DNA from: Prolixibacteraceae bacterium
GTDB taxonomy: Bacteria; Bacteroidota; Bacteroidia; Bacteroidales; Prolixibacteraceae
Assembly: GCA_019856515.1 (NCBI GenBank)
Contig: CP082230.1
Span: 1,984,001 to 2,048,000, forward strand
Reading direction: 5' to 3'
DNA length: 64,000 nt
The position numbers were made by a program, and so were the translations under genes. Below, piece by piece: positions 17,051 to 23,692 of this stretch. The notes beneath the pieces were generated by a model. It saw nothing but the letters and a program-made list of their open reading frames with translations, ran no database searches and was not told where the DNA came from. Each line of letters starts with the position of its first letter. The first letter of the stretch is position 1.

Positions 17051-18270
17051 CAGGGCTTGTTCATAAAATAAAGGTATAATAAAAGGTCGCTAATTCATAT
17101 TATATTTGGATTGCTAAAAACAGATATAAAGCATGAACAACGACCTTTCGAACAACAAAGTTAGATTATTCTACAACGACCTACAAATAAATCTTAATGA
17201 TACAAGAAGTAACTCTGGCCGTAAGCATGAGTTAGCCTTTGTGATAACGCTTCTAGTGATCTCTATTTTGAGAAGCTACGGACATCTAAATATGAGTAAG
17301 ATTCATCGTAATATGTTACGTAACTACGAGAATTTATGTGTTTGTTTACAGAAGGATATTGATCATTGTATTAGCAGAGTTCAACTATCTAGGGTCTTAT
17401 CTTCATTAGATTTCATTTCCTTCTTGTCAATTCGCACAAGTAAAGAGGGTTTGTCTGAATGGTATGCCGTAGATGGGAAAGAATTAAGAGGGAGTATTGA
17501 TTTAAACACCAAGGATACTAGAGGTTTAAGTATTGTCTATGCTTTATCACACTTGACCAATCAACAACAACTTTTGGGTTACTATGATGGAACTAAAGAG
17601 AGTGAAAAGGAGGTTGTCAAAGAGTCCATAAAGGATATGCCAGATGCTGCAAAAATAAGTCTAGATGCCATGCATAACTCATCTGGATTGTTATCAGACA
17701 TTGAACAAAACAATCGTTTCTATTTAACGCAAATAAAAGCAAATCAGAAGCACTTAAAAGAAGATTTAATCCATACCTCAGAACATCTTATTGCTGATGA
17801 AGTGTTGTCAGAAATCGACAAATCACATGGTAGAATAGACCAACGAGATTATGCGACTTATGTAATAAATACCGAGATGCTACAACCTCGATGGTCGGAA
17901 AGTGGCATCTGTAAGATGATTAAAGTAACAAGGTCAAGTTCTTCTATGAGTACAGGCAAATGTCGTAATGAAAACCGATATTATATCACGAATTATAATG
18001 GTGATATCGCTGAAATTGCAGGTGCTATAAGGAATCATTGGAAAATAGAAGTGATGAATCGAATAAGAGATGTCAATTTTGGAGAAGACAATTTTAAGTC
18101 CCTAAATCATGGAATACAGAAATCTATGGCTGCTATTATGCTATTCATATGCAGTGGGTTAGTTAGAATAAACAACGAAGGTAACTTAAATATATTAAGA
18201 GAAGAACTTGTTCATAATCCAGAGAAAATAAACAAGTTCTTTGCCGCATAATTTTTATGAACAGGCCCTG
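17051..18270 (+). mobile_element. Complete ISAs1-like insertion sequence, 1,220 bp
   Basis: The ends are imperfect inverted repeats: CAGGGCTTGTTCATAAAA on the left and the complement of CAGGGCCTGTTCATAAAA on the right, one mismatch in 18. The element is flanked by the 10-bp direct repeat AATATTATTA (17,041-17,050 and 18,271-18,280), the expected target duplication. One transposase gene fills it. Identical duplications and a full-length transposase suggest recent insertion. Confidence 0.93.
17133..18251 (+). CDS. ISAs1-like transposase
   Basis: 372 residues, normal length. The DDE residues are in YAVDGKELRGS (first Asp), SLDAMHNS (second Asp) and RNHWKIEVMNRIRDV (Glu). The N-terminal associated domain (SGRKHELAFVITLLVISILRSYG) precedes it. 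It differs from classical ISAs1 at the third motif, where MNRIRDVNF replaces NNLHWVLDV, and is quite different from the transposase at the left window edge. It starts 82 nt inside the element and its stop is 19 nt from the right end, so it is intact. Confidence 0.92.
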   Translation: MNNDLSNNKVRLFYNDLQINLNDTRSNSGRKHELAFVITLLVISILRSYGHLNMSKIHRNMLRNYENLCVCLQKDIDHCISRVQLSRVLSSLDFISFLSIRTSKEGLSEWYAVDGKELRGSIDLNTKDTRGLSIVYALSHLTNQQQLLGYYDGTKESEKEVVKESIKDMPDAAKISLDAMHNSSGLLSDIEQNNRFYLTQIKANQKHLKEDLIHTSEHLIADEVLSEIDKSHGRIDQRDYATYVINTEMLQPRWSESGICKMIKVTRSSSSMSTGKCRNENRYYITNYNGDIAEIAGAIRNHWKIEVMNRIRDVNFGEDNFKSLNHGIQKSMAAIMLFICSGLVRINNEGNLNILREELVHNPEKINKFFAA

Positions 18271-18280
18271 AATATTATTA

Positions 18281-18613
18281 TATCTCTGCAAGAGATATCG
18301 GATTAATTACAGCTAACTGGATATCTAGTCAACTAGATATCCTAGCACTTTTTTACTATCATAGCATATACATACTATATATAGGACTATCCCTAAATTT
18401 AACGCAAAGCTATCACGTTTGAACAACAATTGATAATCAAAACATGAAATTATGAAAAAACATAATGATGTATGAGGATTAACATCTTGACAAGGACAGA
18501 TACCAATCGTAAATATAAATCATTTTTTTTGATTGAAACTAGAGAGGATGAGCTCAAAAGAAATTTGACTTTGACACTGTTCTGAGATGAGATTGGTGAC
18601 GCGATGACATTCT
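18281..18613. other. Gene-free spacer right of the ISAs1-like element
   Basis: About 330 bases of AT-rich sequence. I see no supportable gene or RNA. It is the pre-insertion continuation of the region upstream of the zinc-ribbon gene, so the original promoter of that gene may be here, reading left. Confidence 0.4.
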
Positions 18614-18874
18614 TTAGTTAGGTGGCTGGATAAGCTTTTTCATAAACAATGCGATGCAGAACGTTACCAAAGCCTTATTTCTTCGGCTTTTGTAGAGGAT
18701 GTTTTGATATAATGGAGGCAGGGTTTCTACAAGCTCATGATTGGCACTAAGCATTTCCCTAGCAATATCATTGGCATATACCATAAAGGTATTTAGTCCT
18801 GGAGAGAAACGTCTGAAATACTTCTCTTGTGAATAGGCTTCAACTCGCTTTTTAAGTATTAGATATAAAAACAC
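18614..18874 (-). pseudogene. Fragment of unknown gene, 5' part missing
   Basis: An open frame of 86 codons (YFRRFSPGLNTFMVYANDIARE..., ending KKLIQPPN). Its apparent start is a GTG lying inside a terminator hairpin, so the true N terminus is probably lost and this is a truncated remnant. The C-terminal NKALVTFCIALFMKKL resembles transposase tails, but I cannot assign it. Low confidence that it is expressed. Confidence 0.35.
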
Positions 18875-18882
18875 CCAGAATA

Positions 18883-18900
18883 GTCTGGGTATCTAGCTAT
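18883..18900 (-). terminator. Intrinsic terminator, leftward
   Basis: ACCCAGA and TCTGGGT form a stem with a 4-base loop, followed on the minus strand by GTTTTTATAT. It lies just after the HTH remnant and would have ended that gene. Confidence 0.65.
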
Positions 18901-18904
18901 AATT

Positions 18905-19030
18905 TTAATCAATTGCAGGTATATAATTCTTATCTAGGATTTCTTTAATATCACTGGTTATATAAAGAGTTTTACCTCCAATCTGAATGAAAGAGATCGC
19001 TGCCTCATCACGATACTTTTGAATCAAGCC
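18905..19030 (-). pseudogene. C-terminal remnant of an excisionase/HTH-type small protein
   Basis: Reading left, the frame gives GLIQKYRDEAAISFIQIGGKTLYITSD...ILDKNYIPAID, then stop. The pattern (FIQIGGKTLYITSDIKEIL) is the DNA-binding end of the small helix-turn-helix proteins common on Bacteroidota conjugative and integrative elements. Upstream the frame meets a stop with no start codon, so only the end survives. It suggests a former mobile element here. Confidence 0.5.
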
Positions 19031-19141
19031 GAAGTGGGAATTGATTGTATTAAAACAAATTTACAATTCAAAAATTGGAAAATAAATAGAACTGGTGCAG
19101 ATAAAGGTGGTCATTGGGAAATAACTAAACCTCACAACTGA
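19031..19141 (+). pseudogene. Possible polymorphic-toxin C-terminal tail fragment
   Basis: A rightward frame without a start reads EVGIDCIKTNLQFKNWKI, then NRTGADKGGHWEITKPHN and stop. A short Gly-rich GGHWEI ending is typical of the tips of contact-dependent or Rhs-type toxins. It abuts the HTH remnant at 19,030, so both are pieces joined by deletion. The family assignment is tentative. Confidence 0.3.
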
Positions 19142-19183
19142 ATATTTTTTTAGTACTTAATTCAATTTTAAGACACTTTTTTG

Positions 19184-19191
19184 TAAATTTG
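19184..19191 (+). promoter_or_regulatory. Candidate Bacteroidota -7 box TAAATTTG
   Basis: Matches the TAnnTTTG -7 element of Bacteroidota housekeeping promoters. No clear TTTG -33 element lies at the right distance. It precedes about 135 gene-free bases that end in a strong terminator at 19,327, so it could drive a small RNA. Confidence 0.3.
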
Positions 19192-19326
19192 GGTAGTGAA
19201 TACAATCTTGCACAATAAGAAGTCTTCATTTGTACCAAATCTGTACGAGAAAATCGTAAAACACTGATAATTAATATCGGTTAGTTTTGAGGAAGTGAAG
19301 TAATCCTACTCACATACATAAATCAG

Positions 19327-19361
19327 AAAAGCGATTATCTCGAAAGAGGTAATCGCTTTTT
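19327..19361 (+). terminator. GAAA-tetraloop intrinsic terminator, copy 1
   Basis: A 15-bp stem (AAAAGCGATTATCTC with GAGGTAATCGCTTTT, one U-G wobble) closed by a GAAA loop and followed by T-rich sequence. Nearly the same hairpin occurs at 22,467-22,500. No gene ends just upstream. Confidence 0.8.
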
Positions 19362-19702
19362 CTTTCTCAACAGATTATTTGAATACTAAATCGGTGATGG
19401 GTTAGGCAAAATATATGAGGAATAGGGTAAGAACCACCTTTTCTCGGACACAATAATTCTGAGATAACGAATTCTATCGTTTAGGGAGCTAAAACAACCT
19501 TCTCACCAATTGACCTCTGTTATTCGATTCATTACTTCTATTTTCCAATGATTCCTTATAGCGCATGCGATTTCATGCTCGATTTCCTTTATAATATTGT
19601 ATTTCATTTTGATGTTTCTTCAAATAATTTAAAAACAATCATCCCAATTAGTAATATCTTTTCGTATAATTGTTTACAGATATGTACTTATACCTTTAAA
19701 AT
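19362..19702. other. Gene-free leader region of the BPL_N-like gene
   Basis: About 340 bases between the copy-1 terminator and the lipoprotein gene. It holds no gene; the promoter of the downstream gene must be in its right-hand part, but I cannot place it with confidence. Confidence 0.4.
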
Positions 19703-20851
19703 ATGAAAAGAACTACAATTTTACTCTTTACAGTACTTCTGATCTTCACTGCTTGCACAAAACAGCAAGTAAATACAACTACATCAAATACCATTAAAGT
19801 TGGTGTATTCGATAAAAACGGCGACAGCCCATTCTGCATTACCGATGCTATGGAAGCATTAAAAATCGATAAAGATATTGACCCCCGTGTCATTTCAGCT
19901 GCTGATATCATGATAGGCAATACTGAAGATATTGACGTGTACTTATTTCCAGGAGGTAGTGGGAGTTCAGAAGCAGCCAGCCTTGGAGAAACTGGTCGAC
20001 AAAGAATAATTGATCTTGTTAAAAAACAAGGCAAAGGAATTGTTGGGATATGTGCTGGAGCCTATCTATTAACAGGAACCGAGAACTACACTTTCTTAAA
20101 CTTAAGCGGATATAAAGCCATCGATGTAGAACATGACCATAGAGGACATGGGCTATCGGAATTTTCATTAACCCAAGAAGGGAAAGAAATATTCCCTGAA
20201 TTGGCCGATAGAGAAATATCATACTGTCAATATTACGAAGGACCAGTAATGGTTCCAATAACCAACAACGAAAGTAAGTATACCAAGCTGGCAACCATGT
20301 TAAGCGATGTGCATACCATTGAAGGTACACCGGCTAACATGACCAATAACAAACCTTTTATCACCATCAATAAGATTGGGAAAGGAAAAACCGCATCCGT
20401 TGTAGGACACCCAGAATGCACTCCTGGAATGAGATGGATGATTCCTCGCCTTATAAGAGTGGTAGCAAACAAGAAGATCATCTCATACGATGAGAATGTA
20501 GTGAAACCAGATCTATACCATCAAGAGATCCTATTTACCGAAGAACAACAGGCAAAGTACAGACATTCTAAGAAACAGCTTTGTAAATCGAAAGAAGAAA
20601 AGCTAAAAGCGATGCAGGAACTGGTAGATATGAGTGCATGGTCTGCCAAAAAATTAATTCCTCCGATGCTACGAGATCAGGATTTTGAAGTGAGATTATT
20701 GGCAGCAAAATTAACAGTTCAACTCGAAAGGACTGATGCTATAAATGATGTAAAAGCTACGATTCTAAATGAATCAGATCAGAAAAACAAAATGCTATTG
20801 GAAAAGGAACTGAACCTATTGCAAAGCCTTTATGGAAAACAAAGCCAATAA
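19703..20851 (+). CDS. Lipoprotein with biotin-protein-ligase N-terminal (glutamine-amidotransferase-like) domain
   Basis: 382 residues. The N terminus is a lipoprotein signal (LLIFTACTKQ, Cys19). Residues about 30-255 match the BPL_N domain, a class I glutamine-amidotransferase-like fold: YLFPGGSGSSEAASLG, the nucleophile elbow GICAGAYLL, and VVGHPECTPGMRWMIPRL. Such domains occur fused to eukaryotic biotin ligases and as stand-alone exported proteins of unknown activity. The C-terminal 110 residues are helical and HEAT-like (WSAKKLIPPMLRDQDFEVRLLAAKL). It would sit in the periplasm attached to a membrane. An IS now separates it from its terminator. Confidence 0.8.
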   Translation: MKRTTILLFTVLLIFTACTKQQVNTTTSNTIKVGVFDKNGDSPFCITDAMEALKIDKDIDPRVISAADIMIGNTEDIDVYLFPGGSGSSEAASLGETGRQRIIDLVKKQGKGIVGICAGAYLLTGTENYTFLNLSGYKAIDVEHDHRGHGLSEFSLTQEGKEIFPELADREISYCQYYEGPVMVPITNNESKYTKLATMLSDVHTIEGTPANMTNNKPFITINKIGKGKTASVVGHPECTPGMRWMIPRLIRVVANKKIISYDENVVKPDLYHQEILFTEEQQAKYRHSKKQLCKSKEEKLKAMQELVDMSAWSAKKLIPPMLRDQDFEVRLLAAKLTVQLERTDAINDVKATILNESDQKNKMLLEKELNLLQSLYGKQSQ

Positions 20852-20867
20852 GTAATTAACTTATTAC

Positions 20868-22449
20868 CTGATGTTTCCCATGTAGGCTAACATCTTGATT
20901 TACAGCATAAAAAGAAGCATGTTTATTTTGATAATTCATTAATTATCAGTAAATTAATGTTGTTCCAATAACCAAATAAATCATGCTTCAGAATAAAAGT
21001 ACAAAAGTTTTTTCAGAGACACAGAGTTTTTTCAGTTCAAGTGAAAAAGGAATTAATCGAATTATTAGCCTTTACAAGTTACTCAACTTAAGACAACTGA
21101 AATTAGGAAATAAAGAGTTGCCTCAGTCTACTTACTTCAAAGGTGACATACTATTAGGCTTACTACTTTTCCCAATTTTCTCTATCCCTAATATTTATAG
21201 CTACAGTAAGCATTATCTATCAGAGATGTTAGAAGCACAAAAGAATACATTCTATCGATTTAAAAATAACAGCCAGATAGATTGGCGTACTATAGTTTCA
21301 TCATGTAATAATAAACTCTTTGGTCAAATAGCCAAAAACTCTCACTCTGATGACTGTAATCAAGCAGAAAGATGCTTAATTATTGACGATACTGATTTTG
21401 AGAAGTCTACCTACAAAACTGAACATGTTAGTAAAATATGGTCGCATGTAACCCATCGTTATATATTTGGTTTTAAAGGATTATTTCTAGGTTTATGGGA
21501 TGGCAAAAGCTATTTTACATTGGACTTCTCTCTACATAAAGAAAGAGGGAAGAATAAAAAGACTCCATTTGGACTCACTGCCAAACAACGTAAAAAACAG
21601 TTCTCAAAGAAACGATCAACAAAGAGTAATGGGTTTAACCGAGAGAAAGAACTCGTTATTGATAAAATAACGATGGCAAAAGAGATGATGGTAAATGCTA
21701 TTAAACAAGGAATTACAGTAGACTACATACTTATGGACAGTTGGTTCTTCTGTGATTCAATATTAAAAACTGTGATCTCTAATGGTATGCATCTTGTTGC
21801 AATGGCTAAGATGTCTAGTGCTAAATATTCTTTCAAAGACAAAGAATATAGCACCAAAGAACTTGCTCTCTTACTTAAACAGCGAAAGAGAGTAAAATGG
21901 GTAAAGTCACTTAGTCTATATTGTGCAGAAGTCACAGTGAAATATAAAGGTACAGATGTAAAACTATTCTTTTGCAAGAACAGTAAGCGAGGGAAATGGC
22001 ATTTATTGGTATCTTCAAATACAAAGCTGAGCATAGAGAAAGCTTATCAGATATATAGTATTAGATGGAGTATTGAGGTCTTTTTTAAGGAATCAAAGAA
22101 CTATTTTGGTTTAGGAAAATCTCAATCGAGTGATTTTGATGCTCAAATAGCAGATCTATCTGTAGCTATTATTGAGTTTAACGTTTTTAGTTTAGCAAAA
22201 AGGTTCGAGGCATATGAGACGCTAGGTGGAATCTTTGCTCATGTAAAAGATCAAGGAATGGAACTTGTAATAGTACAACGAATTTGGGGTTTTATCCTCG
22301 AATTGATGAGAACTCTCGCAGAAATCATCGATAGTGATTTTAATGAATTGATAATCAGTGTACTTAAAAATAAACCCGAAAATAATAAATTCTTTAGGCT
22401 CATTGAATCAATGGTTTATGAACCTGAATAAAGACATGGGAAACATCAG
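20868..22449 (+). mobile_element. Complete IS4-type insertion sequence, 1,582 bp
   Basis: Perfect 16-bp terminal inverted repeats, CTGATGTTTCCCATGT at 20,868-20,883 and its exact complement at 22,434-22,449. It is flanked by the 7-bp direct repeat TTATTAC (20,861-20,867 and 22,450-22,456). One intact transposase gene. It inserted 16 nt after the stop of the upstream lipoprotein gene and before that gene's terminator, so upstream transcription can now run into the element. Confidence 0.94.
20983..22431 (+). CDS. IS4-family DDE transposase
   Basis: 482 residues. Catalytic Asp residues are in LIIDDTDFEKS and YILMDSWFFCDS. The third motif is the IS4 YREK signature with correct spacing in YSIRWSIEVFFKESK. 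The HVTHRYIFGFKGLFLGLWDG stretch after the first motif is typical of the group with long beta-strand insertions. The gene occupies nearly the whole element and ends just before the right repeat. No disruption is visible, so the element is probably active. Confidence 0.93.
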   Translation: MLQNKSTKVFSETQSFFSSSEKGINRIISLYKLLNLRQLKLGNKELPQSTYFKGDILLGLLLFPIFSIPNIYSYSKHYLSEMLEAQKNTFYRFKNNSQIDWRTIVSSCNNKLFGQIAKNSHSDDCNQAERCLIIDDTDFEKSTYKTEHVSKIWSHVTHRYIFGFKGLFLGLWDGKSYFTLDFSLHKERGKNKKTPFGLTAKQRKKQFSKKRSTKSNGFNREKELVIDKITMAKEMMVNAIKQGITVDYILMDSWFFCDSILKTVISNGMHLVAMAKMSSAKYSFKDKEYSTKELALLLKQRKRVKWVKSLSLYCAEVTVKYKGTDVKLFFCKNSKRGKWHLLVSSNTKLSIEKAYQIYSIRWSIEVFFKESKNYFGLGKSQSSDFDAQIADLSVAIIEFNVFSLAKRFEAYETLGGIFAHVKDQGMELVIVQRIWGFILELMRTLAEIIDSDFNELIISVLKNKPENNKFFRLIESMVYEPE

Positions 22450-22466
22450 TTATTACTATAAATAAA

Positions 22467-22501
22467 AAAAGCGATCATCTCGAAAGAGGTAATCGCTTTT
22501 T
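22467..22501. terminator. GAAA-tetraloop intrinsic terminator, copy 2, bidirectional
   Basis: Same hairpin as at 19,327 except for one C-A mismatch in the stem (gatCatctc). It has T-runs on both sides, so it can end rightward transcripts of the lipoprotein gene or IS and leftward transcripts of the tail-collar operon. Confidence 0.85.
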
Positions 22502-22551
22502 ATTTATGGCATATAAATTTCAAAATAAAATGCCATTATTATTGAATCTAA

Positions 22552-23082
22552 TTAATCATTCCGAGAAGGGTATAACCCCTGAAGCGCAATTACATAATTC
22601 AAAGCAACATAGGGCTGCATATTATTAATAGGTGCGTTCCCTCCTGTTTCACTGACAGATACAGAATCTTTATGCATTTTTTCATTTGGATTAACCACCT
22701 TGTATTCATTATCTCTTCCTCCTGATGCCAAAGTGGCATTAGTGACCAAGTTAATATCAGCAGTTTCTGTTGATCCCATTAATACGGCATCATGCGTATG
22801 TAATGGCATCTGACTTTCAAATAACACATTAGCTTCAACGCCACTTTTTGCACCCAACAAACGCTTAGTGAGCCCAGGTCCTTGTCCATATCCAATAGCT
22901 ACTCTTCCTCGTAAATCAGGCAAACAAAATGTCGTTCTACCATTGCCACCATATGCAGAGCCTATTAATGAGTATAATGCTGTATGTTCTGCTACTGATA
23001 AGGTTCTTCCATCACAAAAAGCCCAACCTCTAGGTTCAAAAGTTCCTGCCCATAACATGACTTGACCAAGAAAAGGTTCCAT
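22552..23082 (-). CDS. Tail-collar domain protein (MdpB-like), copy A
   Basis: 176 residues. The N-terminal half is the phage tail-collar domain: MEPFLGQVMLWAGTFEPRGWAFCDG, ALYSLIGSAYGGNGRTTFCLPDLRGRVAIGYG. The C terminus has NNMQPYVALNYVIALQG, the standard ending of MdpB-like proteins. There is no signal peptide. It is closely related to the next gene and even shares its untranslated leader, so the two arose by duplication. No other phage structural genes are present, and a fibre gene lies upstream in the same operon. It probably caps a surface fibre, which is inference. Confidence 0.85.
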   Translation of the reverse strand: MEPFLGQVMLWAGTFEPRGWAFCDGRTLSVAEHTALYSLIGSAYGGNGRTTFCLPDLRGRVAIGYGQGPGLTKRLLGAKSGVEANVLFESQMPLHTHDAVLMGSTETADINLVTNATLASGGRDNEYKVVNPNEKMHKDSVSVSETGGNAPINNMQPYVALNYVIALQGLYPSRND

Positions 23083-23133
23083 AAATTTTATTTTTAGAAT
23101 TAATAAAAATTTTAGACATACTCATAAGCACTC

Positions 23134-23661
23134 TTAACTTCTTGAAGGAAAAATCCCTTGCAAAGCAATAACATAACTCAGAGGCAGACTTGGCTGTACA
23201 TTATTAAATGGGATATTACCACCTTCATTTGACACAGTAACTGAACCAGCATGCATAGTTTTGTCAGGGGTATGAATAAGATACTCATGATCTCGTCCTC
23301 CTGAAGCAAGGGCAGCTCCTTCAACATCATTTGTATTAGCATTGTCACTACATCCTTTTAGATACGCTATATGTGTATGATTTGGCATATTAGCTACAGA
23401 TAAGCTCGTTGTTTCATATCCAATTCCACGTCCCAACACCCTAGTAGATAGTCCTGGACCAGTGCCAGCACCAACAGCTACGCGACCACGTAAATCAGGC
23501 AAGGCAAAAGTCGTCCGTCCATCTCCACCATATGTTGTTCCAAGAAGTGAAAACAAAGCAGTATTTGAGCTAATAGGAAGAAGTTGTCCATAGCAAAAAG
23601 CCCATCCTCTAGGAGCAAAATTACCTGCCCACAACATGATCTGACCAATAAAAGGTTCCAT
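23134..23661 (-). CDS. Tail-collar domain protein (MdpB-like), copy B
   Basis: 175 residues with the same organisation as the neighbour: MEPFIGQIMLWAGNFAPRGWAFCYG, SLLGTTYGGDGRTTFALPDLRGRVAVGAG, HTHIAYLKG, and VQPSLPLSYVIALQG at the end. The middle regions diverge most between the copies, as expected if they carry the ligand-contact loops. The gene lies 31 nt downstream of the fibre gene. Lack of a signal peptide means that export, if any, uses another route. Confidence 0.85.
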   Translation of the reverse strand: MEPFIGQIMLWAGNFAPRGWAFCYGQLLPISSNTALFSLLGTTYGGDGRTTFALPDLRGRVAVGAGTGPGLSTRVLGRGIGYETTSLSVANMPNHTHIAYLKGCSDNANTNDVEGAALASGGRDHEYLIHTPDKTMHAGSVTVSNEGGNIPFNNVQPSLPLSYVIALQGIFPSRS

Positions 23662-23692
23662 AAATTTTCATTTTTAGAATTAATAAATTAGT

